A DNA stretch of 64,000 bases from the NCBI RefSeq assembly GCF_003344965.1, contig NZ_CP031194.1:1860001-1924000 (forward strand), in the 5' to 3' direction. The DNA comes from Streptomyces paludis (GTDB taxonomy: Bacteria; Actinomycetota; Actinomycetes; Streptomycetales; Streptomycetaceae). The stretch's first letter is position 1. Each line of letters begins with the position of its first letter. Below the pieces are notes generated by a model. That model saw only the letters and a list, made by a program, of their open reading frames with translations. It searched no databases and was not told the origin of the DNA. Shown here piece after piece: positions 1-8,065 of this stretch. The position numbers and the translations under genes were made by a program.

Positions 1-116
1 ATGCCTCGCCCGAAAATCCGGATCAAGTTCAGAATGCCGAACAAGCAGAACAAAGCGGTGAGGGCCGCGCCCCGCTGGATCGGGGTGCGGCCCTCGGGTG
101 TGCCGTACACGCACAT
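1..116 (-). CDS. Possible small membrane protein, cut by window edge
   Basis: A frame starting ATG at 116 on the minus strand runs to the window edge and encodes a short polar N-terminus followed by a hydrophobic stretch (AALTALFCLFGILNLI) and a basic end. It would lie 20 bp downstream of the oxidoreductase stop, in the same direction. No good ribosome binding site is visible and the same DNA forms a strong hairpin (60-95), so this may instead be a terminator region. Identity unknown; tentative. Confidence 0.3.
   Translation of the reverse strand, partial: MCVYGTPEGRTPIQRGAALTALFCLFGILNLIRIFGRG
60..95 (-). terminator. Hairpin downstream of the oxidoreductase gene
   Basis: Two 15-base arms (60-74 and 81-95) pair with a single mismatch around the 6-base loop CTGGAT. 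It sits about 40 bp past the oxidoreductase stop codon, as expected for a Streptomyces terminator without a U-tract. The alternative is that the symmetry lies inside a small membrane-protein gene (1-116). Confidence 0.45.
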
Positions 117-136
117 CGGCTCGTACGGAGTGCCGG

Positions 137-1144
137 TCAGCCCAGGGTGACGATCATCTTCCCGGTGTTGTCACCACGGAGTACACCCAGGAACGCGTCA
201 AAGCCGTTCTCAATACCCTCGACCGTCGTCTCGCGGTACTTCAGCTGTCCCGAGGCGATCCAGCCCGAGACATCCTGGACGAACTTCTCCTTGAGGCCGA
301 AGTGGTCGCTGACCAGCATGCCCTGGAGGCGCAGCCGCTTGCCGATGACCAGGGCGAGATTGCGCGGGCCGGCGGTCGGGCCCGTGTTGTTGTACTGCGC
401 GATGGCGCCGCACAGCGTCGCGCGGCCGTTCACGTTCAGCTCGGAGACCGCGGCTTCGAGGTGCTCCCCGCCCACATTGTCGAAGTAGACGTCGATGCCG
501 TCGGGCGCCGCCGCCGCGAGCTGCTCCCGGACCGGGCCGTCCTTGTAGTTGAACGCCGCGTCGAAGCCGTACTCCTCGATGAGCAGCTTGACCTTCTCGT
601 CCGAACCGGCCGAACCGATCACCCGCGAGGCGCCGTTGATCTTCGCGATCTGGCCGACCTGGCTGCCGACGGCGCCGGCTGCGCCGGAGACGAAGACGGC
701 GTCGCCCTCCTTGAAGGACGCGGTCTCGAAGAGTCCGGCGTACGCCGTGAGGCCGGTCATGCCCAGCACCCCGAGATACGCGGGGAGCGGCGCGTCGATC
801 CTGGTGGCGTGCGCGGCCGGGACCTCGGCGTACTCACGCCAGCCGAGGCCGTGCAGCACACTGTCACCGACGGCGAAGCCCTCGGCGTTCGACGCGATGA
901 CCTCGCCGACCGCGCCGCCGTCCATCGGCTGGTCCAGCTGGAACGGCGGGGTGTACGACTTCACGTCGTTCATCCGGCCGCGCATGTACGGGTCGACGGA
1001 GAAGTGCCGATTCCGGACCAGGATCCGCCCCTCCCCCGGCTCGGTCACCGGAACGTCGCGCAGGGCCACGTCCGACGGCACGGGCCAGCCGTCAGGACGG
1101 GCGACGAGATACCAGGCGCGGCCGGATGTGGGGAGTGCGGTCAT
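137..1144 (-). CDS. NADP-dependent MDR-family oxidoreductase (CurA/PTGR-like)
   Basis: A 335-residue zinc-free medium-chain reductase of the CurA / prostaglandin-reductase / leukotriene B4 dehydrogenase group, which reduces activated C=C bonds of enones with NADPH in the cytosol. The N-terminal catalytic domain carries the family signature VDPYMRGRMND. It is followed by a Rossmann segment with SGAAGAVGSQVGQIAK near residue 150 and the family YFDNVGGEHL element near residue 215. No structural-zinc cysteines are seen. The start ATG at 1144 is chosen because GAGGAGG lies 8 bases upstream; a longer frame begins at 1174 without such a site. It is divergent from a MarR regulator, which suggests control by that protein. 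The physiological substrate cannot be told from sequence. Confidence 0.9.
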   Translation of the reverse strand: MTALPTSGRAWYLVARPDGWPVPSDVALRDVPVTEPGEGRILVRNRHFSVDPYMRGRMNDVKSYTPPFQLDQPMDGGAVGEVIASNAEGFAVGDSVLHGLGWREYAEVPAAHATRIDAPLPAYLGVLGMTGLTAYAGLFETASFKEGDAVFVSGAAGAVGSQVGQIAKINGASRVIGSAGSDEKVKLLIEEYGFDAAFNYKDGPVREQLAAAAPDGIDVYFDNVGGEHLEAAVSELNVNGRATLCGAIAQYNNTGPTAGPRNLALVIGKRLRLQGMLVSDHFGLKEKFVQDVSGWIASGQLKYRETTVEGIENGFDAFLGVLRGDNTGKMIVTLG

Positions 1145-1186
1145 GGTGCGGATCCTCCTCGGACGGTCTTCCACGGAAAAGCTTCA

Positions 1187-1250
1187 CTACCTGAAACAAC
1201 CATGCCTCTGAATATTTCATGTTGTCAAGTATCTGGGTAGACTGTGTCCC
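1187..1250 (+). promoter_or_regulatory. Divergent promoter with imperfect palindrome; leaderless marR start
   Basis: An imperfect inverted repeat joins CTACCTGAAACAACCATG (1187-1204) to the element at 1218-1240 that ends in GTATCTGGGTAG. For the rightward gene a -10-like TAGACT (1238-1243) lies exactly 7 bases before the ATG at 1251 and there is no ribosome binding site, so the transcript is probably leaderless. The palindrome covers this promoter and is the natural place for the MarR product to bind and control both divergent genes. Inference only. Confidence 0.5.
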
Positions 1251-1691
1251 ATGGCCACTCCACTCGCCCGCACAGACCCACTGACCCTCGAAGTGGTCGA
1301 CCTGATAGGCACCGTCGTGGCGCGGTACTACGAGGAGTACGAACAGGCCGCCGCCCAGCACTCCCTCACCGGCGCGCAGGCGCGCGTCCTGCGGCTGCTG
1401 TCGCTGGAGCCCCTGCCGATGCGCCGCCTCGCGCGACAGCTGAAGTGCGAGCCGTCCAATGTCACCGGCATCATCGACCGGCTGGAGGCGCGCGAGCTGG
1501 TGGAGCGGCGGCCCGATCCGGCCGACCGCAGGGTGAAGCTGGCCGTCCCGACGGAGAAGGGCCTCGCGACGGCGGCGCTGATGCGGGACGCGCTGGACTT
1601 CGCCCGGGAACCGCTCGCCGGGCTCACGGTCACGGAGCGGGCGCTGCTGCGGGATCTGCTGAAGCGGATGCTGGGCGAGAGCCCGGTCTGA
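1251..1691 (+). CDS. MarR-family transcriptional regulator
   Basis: A 146-residue winged-helix protein of normal MarR length. The recognition-helix region reads LARQLKCEPSNVTGIIDRLE and is followed by the wing ERRPDPADRRVKLAVPT, with helical dimerisation segments at both ends. Proteins of this family are usually repressors released by small phenolics, oxidants or electrophiles. It is transcribed divergently from the enone-type reductase at 137-1144, an arrangement that suggests it senses a compound that enzyme detoxifies. The single cysteine near residue 62 falls just before the recognition helix; whether it is redox-active is unknown. Confidence 0.92.
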   Translation: MATPLARTDPLTLEVVDLIGTVVARYYEEYEQAAAQHSLTGAQARVLRLLSLEPLPMRRLARQLKCEPSNVTGIIDRLEARELVERRPDPADRRVKLAVPTEKGLATAALMRDALDFAREPLAGLTVTERALLRDLLKRMLGESPV

Positions 1692-1738
1692 CGGGGGCGG
1701 CCGGTCCGACGGGGGCGGCCGGTCTGACGGGGGCGGCC
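1685..1738. repeat. Three 18-bp tandem repeats across the marR stop
   Basis: Unit GGTCTGACGGGGGCGGCC occurs three times in tandem (1685-1702, 1703-1720, 1721-1738), the second with one substitution, followed by a partial copy. The first unit contains the marR stop codon. This looks like a replication-slippage duplication; no function is evident. Confidence 0.85.
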
Positions 1739-1783
1739 GGTTCTGACAGGCTCCCGGTGGTCAGGCGCGCCGCCGGCGGGTGG

Positions 1784-2614
1784 TCAGGTGCACCACCAGA
1801 GGAAGCGGGTGCAGGTCTCGGTCGGCTCGGGCGTGGGGGTCGCGGTGGGGGTGGGGCTGGTGGACGGCGTCGGGGTGGCGCCGGGGGTCCCGGTGGCCGG
1901 GGCGTCGGAGGCGGAGGTGCCGGTTCCGGTCGGCGTAGTGGTGCCCGGCTCCGGCGGCTGACCGCCACCGCTCGCCGTACCGGCGTCCGGGCGGCCCTCA
2001 CCGGCGGGCGCCGAAGGGACGGGCTGCCCCGACGCGTTCGGGCCGGCGCCACCGGCGCCCGTACCGCCGTCGCCGTCCTCCGGGTCCGTCGTCACTCCCG
2101 TCCCCGTACCGGCTCCGGTCTCCGCGCCCGGCGCCGGGCCGGACGCACTGGCGCCGGGGGCGTCGGGGACGGCCGGGCGGTCCGTACCGTCCCCGCCGCC
2201 GTCGGGGGCGACGACGGCGTCCTCCCGCACCGAGGTGGCGCCGTCCCGGCCTCCGGGGTCCGTCGTGAGGTGGGCCACTCCCAGCGCGCCCGCCGCCAGC
2301 ACCACCACGATCCCGCCGATCAGCGCCCCGCGACCGCGCCCGCGACTGCGGCTGTCCCGCGACCGGCGCGGTCCGGTACGGCCCGACGAGGTCGCGGAGG
2401 GCTCCGGTTCGCGCGGGGGCACGGTCAGCTCGTACGGGACGACCGCGTCCGGAGCCGATACGGGAGCCGGTGCCGGTGCCGGAGCCGACGCCCGAGCCGA
2501 CGCCGGAACCGCGTCCGCGCGCGGTTCGGGGCGTGCCTCGCCGGCGGGCGCGCCGCATCCCGGGCAGGCCAGCGCGCCATTGAGGTGCCGACGGCACGGG
2601 TCGCAGTAGTCCAT
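1784..2614 (-). CDS. Zinc-ribbon, single-pass membrane protein (SCO2400-like)
   Basis: A 276-residue protein with a cytosolic zinc ribbon formed by C4, C7, C17 and C20 (MDYCDPCRRHLNGALACPGC). A Pro/Ala-rich linker, a basic Arg/Ser patch (residues 83-96) and one transmembrane helix at about 97-116 follow. The long external tail is low-complexity, rich in Thr, Pro, Gly and Ser, and ends with an aromatic motif (TCTRFLWWCT) holding two cysteines. I recognise the N-terminus as that of the SCO2400-type family of Streptomyces, whose function is not known. Topology (N-in, C-out) follows the positive-inside rule. It may act as a membrane-anchored regulator or cell-wall-associated protein. Confidence 0.8.
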   Translation of the reverse strand: MDYCDPCRRHLNGALACPGCGAPAGEARPEPRADAVPASARASAPAPAPAPVSAPDAVVPYELTVPPREPEPSATSSGRTGPRRSRDSRSRGRGRGALIGGIVVVLAAGALGVAHLTTDPGGRDGATSVREDAVVAPDGGGDGTDRPAVPDAPGASASGPAPGAETGAGTGTGVTTDPEDGDGGTGAGGAGPNASGQPVPSAPAGEGRPDAGTASGGGQPPEPGTTTPTGTGTSASDAPATGTPGATPTPSTSPTPTATPTPEPTETCTRFLWWCT

Positions 2615-2707
2615 GAGGACCGCAGATTATTCGGCCGCGATGACAAGGAGACGCGCACTGTTGTGCGAATCCTGTGCAAACACCGGATTCCGAACGCATG
2701 ATGTCTT

Positions 2708-2733
2708 AATCCGGACGCCATGATGTCCGGATT
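2708..2733. promoter_or_regulatory. 9-bp inverted repeat between divergent genes
   Basis: AATCCGGAC (2708-2716) and GTCCGGATT (2725-2733) form a perfect inverted repeat with an 8-base spacer, and CATGATGTC is also repeated directly at 2698-2706 and 2719-2727. It lies 28 bp upstream of the rightward gene start and inside the divergent promoter region, so it is a candidate operator. The regulator is unknown. Confidence 0.45.
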
Positions 2734-2760
2734 CAAAACCCGGGACGGCAGGATGGCGGT

Positions 2761-3387
2761 ATGACGTCCCAGGGGCCTTTCGGGCCGCTCGATTTCCAGC
2801 TCGTACTGCTGCGCAGGATGGCCGACCACCAGCCCGAGCTGGTCGAAGACGCCCGCCGCGAGCTGGGTGTCTCCCTCGCCACCATGCGCGAGGCCAACCG
2901 GCGCTGGCAGGCGCGGGCGCGCTCGCCGCACGCCCGGGGCGCGCTGTCCCGCTACCGCGCCGCGCTCGGCGCGCCGGAGCACACCGTACGGCGGCGGATC
3001 GGTGACCTGGAGTGCGAGGCGCTGCTGTGGCCCGTCCCGCTCTGGCCCGATCTGCGCTTCGAGGTGACGACGGCACCCGGCGGCGCGGTCTGGAACGAGT
3101 GGCTGGTCCGCGCGCCGGGCGTCGCGGGTCCCGTGCTGCGTACGGCCGCCGATCTGCGTCCCTGGGCCTGCACGGTGGACGAGGTCGCCCGCGCGTTCCC
3201 GCCCGCCCGGCCGATGGAGGGCACCGCGCCGACACGGCTGCGGCTGGCTTTCACCCCGCCGGAGCGGGGGCCGGAGCATCAACCGGAGCCTCAACAAGCA
3301 CAGGAGCCTCAGCAGGGGCCGTGGGTCGCGGAGTTCACCTGGGGGCTGTTGCAGCGCTGGTCGCCGGGAGGCGCGCCGGCGCCGTAG
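2761..3387 (+). CDS. Conserved hypothetical protein
   Basis: A 208-residue soluble protein with no motif I can assign. The N-terminal half is helical and basic (ELVEDARRELGVSLATMREA), and could be a small helix-turn-helix-like or coiled segment. The second half is Trp/Pro-rich with a possible beta fold (WPVPLWPDLRFEV, WNEWLVRAPGV). The C-terminus is Glu/Gln-rich and ends EFTWGLLQRWSPGG. Codon use matches its neighbours, so it is a real gene. It is divergent from the zinc-ribbon membrane protein and lies 127 bp before mbl. No function is proposed. Confidence 0.75.
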   Translation: MTSQGPFGPLDFQLVLLRRMADHQPELVEDARRELGVSLATMREANRRWQARARSPHARGALSRYRAALGAPEHTVRRRIGDLECEALLWPVPLWPDLRFEVTTAPGGAVWNEWLVRAPGVAGPVLRTAADLRPWACTVDEVARAFPPARPMEGTAPTRLRLAFTPPERGPEHQPEPQQAQEPQQGPWVAEFTWGLLQRWSPGGAPAP

Positions 3388-3514
3388 CACGCCGTACACC
3401 GTACGCCGCCCGTACGGACCAGCCCGGCGGGCGCGGTGACCCGGTCGGCCGCAGGATGCGAAGAGGGCCGGCCGCCGCCGGTGAACCACCTCAGCGCTCT
3501 CGGGAGACCCTGCC

Positions 3515-4558
3515 GTGACCGTCAGTCTTGAGCAGTTGCGCCGCTGTCACCTCGCCGTCGACCTGGGGGCCGCCCGGACCCGGGTCTTCGTGAAGGGGGC
3601 CGGGCTCGTCGTGGACGAGCCCAGCGTCGCCGCCGTCAACACCCGTACGGGCGCGCTCATCGCGGTCGGGGCGCTCGCCGAGCAGATGACGGGCCGTACC
3701 CCCCACTACATCCAGGTCGCCCGGCCGGTCCGGGGCGGCACGGTCGTGGACGTCGAGATGGCGCAGCGGATGCTCCGGCACCTCATCGGCGACAAGCTCC
3801 GCCGCCAGCTGCGCCGCAAGCCCTTCCTGCGGGCCGCCGCCTGCACCCCGCACGACAGCGATCCGCTGGCCCAGCGCGCGGCCGTGGAGACGCTGGTCGG
3901 TCTGGGCGCGCGCCGGGTCGAGCTGGTCGACACGCTGATCGCCGCCGCCGTGGGCGCCGGGCTGCCGGTGGAACAGCCCACCGCCACCATGATCATGGTG
4001 TGCGGTGCGGCGACCACGCAGGTCGCGGTGCTCTCGCTCGGTTCGATCGTCACCGCGCAGCGGATCCCGATCGGCGGCAACGCCATCGATCACGCGGTGA
4101 TCCAGTACCTGCGCCACCAGCATGAACTGATGCTGCCCAGCCAGTCCGTCCGCCCGTTGCAGCTCGCGCTCAGCGGCAACGGGCTCAATCCGCACGGCCC
4201 GTCGACCACGGAGATCCACGGCCGGGACGTGGCGACCGGTATCGCGCGCTCGGTTCTCGTGGACACCGCCGCCGTACGGGCCGCGGTCTACACGCCGCTG
4301 ACGGCGGTCCTGGACGGCATCGGCAAGGTGCTGCGGGACTGCCCGCCCGATCTGGTGGCCGACCTCGCGGACCGCGGGATCATGATGGTCGGCGGCAGCG
4401 CGCTGCTGCCGGGCCTCGACCAGATGCTGCGCGACGCGACGGGTGTGCCGGTGGCGATCGCCGACCGGCCGGACATCTGCGCCGTACTGGGCATCGGGGC
4501 GATGCTGGAGGGCAAGGTCCGGCCGATGATCCTGGACCCGCTGGCCGAGGCGCACTGA
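3515..4558 (+). CDS. mbl: MreB-like cytoskeletal protein (Mbl type)
   Basis: A 347-residue actin-fold ATPase of the MreB family. Motifs in order: phosphate-1 loop LAVDLGAARTRVFVKG (residues 13-28), central MIMVCGAATTQVAVLSLGS (about 158-177) and the adenosine motif GIMMVGGSALLPGL (about 289-302). In Streptomyces, MreB and its paralogue Mbl act in spore-wall synthesis rather than in tip growth. This sequence diverges from canonical MreB (VDLGAARTRV instead of IDLGTANT) and fits the Mbl paralogue, so the symbol is by resemblance. The GTG start has GGGAGA about 8 bases upstream. It is followed after 10 bp by the GAF sensor protein, a probable two-gene transcription unit. Confidence 0.85.
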   Translation: MTVSLEQLRRCHLAVDLGAARTRVFVKGAGLVVDEPSVAAVNTRTGALIAVGALAEQMTGRTPHYIQVARPVRGGTVVDVEMAQRMLRHLIGDKLRRQLRRKPFLRAAACTPHDSDPLAQRAAVETLVGLGARRVELVDTLIAAAVGAGLPVEQPTATMIMVCGAATTQVAVLSLGSIVTAQRIPIGGNAIDHAVIQYLRHQHELMLPSQSVRPLQLALSGNGLNPHGPSTTEIHGRDVATGIARSVLVDTAAVRAAVYTPLTAVLDGIGKVLRDCPPDLVADLADRGIMMVGGSALLPGLDQMLRDATGVPVAIADRPDICAVLGIGAMLEGKVRPMILDPLAEAH

Positions 4559-4568
4559 GGCCGGGACG

Positions 4569-6290
4569 GTGAGGGGTGACGGCGAGGCGGGTGGTGGCGG
4601 GGCGGGTGGCGCGGACGGCGGCCCGCCTCCCGGGAACAGGCCGACACCGGCACCCGAGCCGCCCTCACCCCGGCCGCCCCCGCTCCCCCGGCTGCTCGAA
4701 GCCGTACTCGGCATCGGTACGGACCTCGAACTGCGCGCCACACTCCAGCACGTCGTCGACACCGCCACCGAACTCATCGGCGCGCGGTACGGCGCGCTCG
4801 GCGTCGTCGATGCCGAACGCGGCGGGCTGACCGAGCTGTTCACCGCCGGTCTGAGCGACACCGAACGGCACCGTATCGGCCGGCTCCCCGACGGTCACAC
4901 CGGGCTCCTCGGCGCCCTCATCGACGAGCCGGGGCCCATCCGGCTCGACGATCTGACCACCGACCCGCGCTCACGCGGGGTGCCGCCCGGCCACCCCCCG
5001 ATGCGCTCCTTTCTCGGGGTCCCGGTCCAGTTGGACGGCGAGGTCCTCGGCAATCTCTATCTGGCGGAGAAGCGGAGCGGCACCTTCACCGAGCAGGACC
5101 AGAGCCTGCTGCGGGTCCTGGCCGCGCAGGCGGCCGGCGCGATCGGCACCGCCAGGCTGTACGGGACGGCCCGGCAGCGCGAGCGCTGGATCGAGGGCGC
5201 CGCCGCCGTCACCACCGCCCTGCTGACCGGCCGGAACGCCGTGGACGCGCTGGAGACGGTGGCCGAGTCGGCCCGGGTGCTCGCGGACGCGTTCGCGGGC
5301 GTGGTCCTCCACCCGACCGAGGAGGGCGGGATGGAGATCGTCACCGCGTCCACGGTCGACGACCCCGGCGACCTCGTCGGCACGACCATCGAGCCCGGCT
5401 CCCCCGTACTCGTCCAACTGCTGGGCGGTGAGCCGGTGTTCATCGAGGATTCGGCCACGGATCCCCGGATGACCACGCATGTGCGCTCGCGCTTCGGCCC
5501 GAGCATGATGCTGCCGCTCCAGAGCGGCGGCAAGCTGATCGGCACGCTCGCCCTGCCGCGCAAGCGCGGGGGCCGTCCGTACCGTGCCGTGGACCGGCTG
5601 CTGGCCACCCAGTTCGCGTCGCAGGCGGCGCTGGCGCTGGTGCTGGCGGACGCGCAGCACGACCGGGAGCAGCTGGCGGTGTTCGAGGACCGCGACCGGA
5701 TCGCCCGCGATCTGCACGATCTGGTGGTGCAGCGGCTCTTCGCCACGGAAATGATGCTGGAGTCGACGCGGCGTCGGGTGGCGGACCCCGGTCTGGACGG
5801 GCTGCTCGGCCGGGCCGTGGACGAGCTGGACTCCACCATCCAGGAGGTGCGCACCACGATCTTCGCGCTCCAGCAGCCGCCCGCCGACGGCCCGACGAGC
5901 GTACGGGGCAAGGTGCTGCGCGAGACGGGAGGCGCGGCGGTCCTGCTGGGCTTCCGGCCGTCCGTACGCTTCACGGGCCCGGTGGACACCCTGGTCGGCG
6001 AGCCGGCGGGCGGTGAGCTGCTCGCCGCACTGCGGACGGCGCTGGCCGCCGCGCACCGCAGGGTCGGGGTGACGTCGATCGATGTGGAGGTCGACGCGAC
6101 GGCACGGCTGGCGGGCGACCGGGACGGGGTGCGGCTGACGGTGCGCGACAACGGCGTACGGGACAACGGCGTACGGGACGACGGCGTACGGGACGACGGC
6201 GCGCGGGACGACTCCGTACGGGACGACGGTGTGTACGACGCCGACAGCGGCGAGCGCGGTACGACGGTGACGTGGGAGGCCCCCCGATAG
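4569..6290 (+). CDS. GAF-GAF sensor kinase-like protein with degenerate ATPase domain
   Basis: A 573-residue protein with the plan of DevS/DosS sensors: a Gly/Pro-rich N-terminus, two GAF domains (about 40-190 and 215-370), then a HisKA_3 dimerisation helix with the phospho-acceptor box DRIARDLHDLVVQRL, His at 383. The C-terminal HATPase region is abnormal. The usual Asn-containing N box is replaced by LRTALAAAHRR, the G1 region has expanded into six pentapeptide copies of the type VRD(N/D)G encoded by a 15-bp DNA repeat (about 6145-6240), and no G2 (GxGL) box follows. I infer that it cannot bind ATP normally and may be a pseudokinase or pass-through partner. It is probably co-transcribed with mbl; no response regulator is adjacent. 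Confidence 0.85.
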   Translation: MRGDGEAGGGGAGGADGGPPPGNRPTPAPEPPSPRPPPLPRLLEAVLGIGTDLELRATLQHVVDTATELIGARYGALGVVDAERGGLTELFTAGLSDTERHRIGRLPDGHTGLLGALIDEPGPIRLDDLTTDPRSRGVPPGHPPMRSFLGVPVQLDGEVLGNLYLAEKRSGTFTEQDQSLLRVLAAQAAGAIGTARLYGTARQRERWIEGAAAVTTALLTGRNAVDALETVAESARVLADAFAGVVLHPTEEGGMEIVTASTVDDPGDLVGTTIEPGSPVLVQLLGGEPVFIEDSATDPRMTTHVRSRFGPSMMLPLQSGGKLIGTLALPRKRGGRPYRAVDRLLATQFASQAALALVLADAQHDREQLAVFEDRDRIARDLHDLVVQRLFATEMMLESTRRRVADPGLDGLLGRAVDELDSTIQEVRTTIFALQQPPADGPTSVRGKVLRETGGAAVLLGFRPSVRFTGPVDTLVGEPAGGELLAALRTALAAAHRRVGVTSIDVEVDATARLAGDRDGVRLTVRDNGVRDNGVRDDGVRDDGARDDSVRDDGVYDADSGERGTTVTWEAPR

Positions 6291-6302
6291 CGGAGGGCCT
6301 CC
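6275..6302. terminator. Hairpin between convergent genes
   Basis: GGAGGCCC (6275-6282) pairs perfectly with GGGCCTCC (6295-6302). It overlaps the last codons of the GAF protein and lies 46 bp before the convergent methyltransferase stop, so it can serve as a terminator. A 13-bp direct repeat (CTACGGCTTGCGG) follows at about 6335-6361. Confidence 0.5.
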
Positions 6303-6348
6303 CCATGCGACGGCCTTACGCGCGCGGCCCCGCGACTACGGCTTGCGG

Positions 6349-7182
6349 CTACGGCTTGCGGCCGACGCCGCAGTAGGCGTCCACCTCGGGCGCCGTACCG
6401 TCCGAGCCGTCGGATCCGTCCGTCTCCGGGCGCCACCGCGTGACCTGCGCGATGCCCGGCTCCGCCAGTTCGAGACCGTCGAAGAAGCCGCCGATCTCCT
6501 CGACACTGCGGACGTAGTACGGCACGGCGCCGCTCGCGTTGTACGCGTCCGAGGCGGCGATCATGCCCGCGCTGGTGGAGGTCGAGTCGCTGATCACCAG
6601 GTAACTGCCGGTCGGCAGACCGGCCATGAGCTGCGAGACCAGCGAACGGGCCTGCTCGTAGTCGGCGACATGGCCGAGCGTGTTGAGGATCATGAGCGCG
6701 ACCGGCTGCGAGAGATCGAGCGTGCCCGCGGCGGCCTTGAGGATCGCGGCCGGGTCGTAGAGGTCGGCGTCGAGGTAGTCCGTCCGGCCCTCGGGTGTGC
6801 TCGTCAGCAGCGCCCGGGCGTGTGCGAGGACCAGGGGGTCGTTGTCGACGTACACGATCCGCGCGTCCGGGGCGAGGCGCTGGGCGACCTCGTGGGTGTT
6901 GTCGGCGGTCGGCAGGCCCGTACCGATGTCCAGGAACTGCCGGACGCCCTGGTCCACGGCGAGGTGGCGGACCGCGCGGCCGAGGAAGTAACGGCTGGTG
7001 CGGGCCACATCGACCAGACCGGGGAAGATCTCCTTGATCTGATCGCCCACGGCGCGGTCGACGTCGTAGTTGTCCTTGCCGCCCACGAAGTAGTTCCAGA
7101 AGCGCGCGGAATGCGGCTTTCCGGTGTCGATCCGCGCCCGGATGGCGGCGGACGACTCAACACTGGGGTCACGATCGGACAC
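6349..7182 (-). CDS. DUF574-family SAM-dependent methyltransferase
   Basis: A 277-residue class I methyltransferase of the Methyltransf_19 (DUF574) group, which is abundant in Streptomyces. Family marks include the N-terminal RFWNYFVGGKDNYDVDR (28-44), the SAM loop FLDIGTGLPTADNTHEVA (83-100), the acidic strand VYVDNDPLVLAHARALL and the region around LMILNTLGHV. Substrates of this family are mostly unknown; some members are linked to cell-surface or regulatory modules. The GTG start at 7182 is preceded by AGGAGG with a 7-base spacer, which excludes the longer open frame upstream. It is transcribed alone, divergent from a lipoprotein gene across a 289-bp spacer in which I see no further gene. 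Confidence 0.9.
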   Translation of the reverse strand: MSDRDPSVESSAAIRARIDTGKPHSARFWNYFVGGKDNYDVDRAVGDQIKEIFPGLVDVARTSRYFLGRAVRHLAVDQGVRQFLDIGTGLPTADNTHEVAQRLAPDARIVYVDNDPLVLAHARALLTSTPEGRTDYLDADLYDPAAILKAAAGTLDLSQPVALMILNTLGHVADYEQARSLVSQLMAGLPTGSYLVISDSTSTSAGMIAASDAYNASGAVPYYVRSVEEIGGFFDGLELAEPGIAQVTRWRPETDGSDGSDGTAPEVDAYCGVGRKP

Positions 7183-7471
7183 GGGAGCGCCTCCTGTGGA
7201 AACGGGACATGGGACCTGGCCATGCGGTGCCCAACCTAAACGACATCTCAGCTCGAATGCACGTCCAAACGTCCGCCAACTGCGAATCGGAGTCCGGTAT
7301 TTGGCCGGGACGGGGCGATGGTCCCGGCGGGGGTCCGTGGTAGGGCGCGGACGGTGTGCGGCGGGCCGTGCGGCCGGGCCGTGAACGGAGCGCGGCCGCG
7401 CCCCGTACATACGTGACGAGGCGCAAGCCCACACGAGCCCCAACCGACCGGACCGACCCGAAGGACGACCT

Positions 7472-7957
7472 GTGACGGCAGCCCGTCCCCACCGCGCGCG
7501 CATCGCCGCCCTGCTCACCGCGCTCCTGCTCGCCCCCCTCGCGGTGGGCTGCTCGGCGGACGAGGCCGGCACACCGCCCGACGCCCGCTCCAAGAGCGGC
7601 ACGAGCGGCGCGTCCGCCCCGTCCACCACACCGCCGCCCACCCCCACGGCGGCACCCGCCCCCGCGAACATCGAGAAGATCGCCGCCCTGACCGGCTGCG
7701 AAGCCACGATCCGTATCGAGGCCGACGAACTCCGCGAGGGCGTGTGCGTCACCACACGGGGCAAGTGGATCGTGACGACGTTCCCGGAGGAGAAGTTCAA
7801 GGACATCTGGCTGGACACCGCGAGCATGTACGGCGGCACCTACCTCGTGGGCCCGAAGTGGGCCATCGGGGGCAAGGTGGAGATCCTCAACGAACTGCAC
7901 CCGGAAGTCGGCGGTGAGCTGCGCAAGCTGCGCGACATGTACGCACCCGCGACCTGA
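7472..7957 (+). CDS. Small secreted lipoprotein
   Basis: A 161-residue exported protein. A basic N-terminus and hydrophobic core lead to the lipobox LAVGC with Cys27, so the mature protein is lipid-anchored on the outer face of the membrane. A Ser/Thr/Pro linker (about 30-65) is followed by a small globular domain with two further cysteines (TGCEATIRIEADEL and GVCVTTRGKW) that may form a disulfide. No enzymatic motif is visible. The GTG start has GGACGACC just upstream. Function unknown. Confidence 0.8.
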   Translation: MTAARPHRARIAALLTALLLAPLAVGCSADEAGTPPDARSKSGTSGASAPSTTPPPTPTAAPAPANIEKIAALTGCEATIRIEADELREGVCVTTRGKWIVTTFPEEKFKDIWLDTASMYGGTYLVGPKWAIGGKVEILNELHPEVGGELRKLRDMYAPAT

Positions 7958-7986
7958 CTTCCCCCGCCGCCCGCCACACGCCGCCC

Positions 7987-8013
7987 CCCACGGCGGCCTG
8001 AAGCCGCTGTGGG
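7987..8013. terminator. Convergent terminator hairpin
   Basis: CCCACGGCGGC (7987-7997) pairs with GCCGCTGTGGG (8003-8013) through one G-U wobble around the loop CTGAA. It lies 29 bp past the lipoprotein stop and 52 bp before the stop of the oppositely oriented EF-hand-like gene. Confidence 0.6.
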
Positions 8014-8065
8014 AGTACGGGAGCCGCCGGCCCCGACGGCTTCCCGGCGCGGTGTCGGACCGGTG

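Noticed and set aside
1244..2701. Plus-strand 485-codon frame across marR and the zinc-ribbon gene
   Set aside because: Arg/Gly-rich shadow; it overlaps two well-supported genes and has no recognisable domain.
5057..6436. Minus-strand open frames opposite the GAF sensor protein
   Set aside because: Ser/Arg/Thr-rich shadows created by strong third-position GC; the plus strand has GAF and HisKA_3 motifs.
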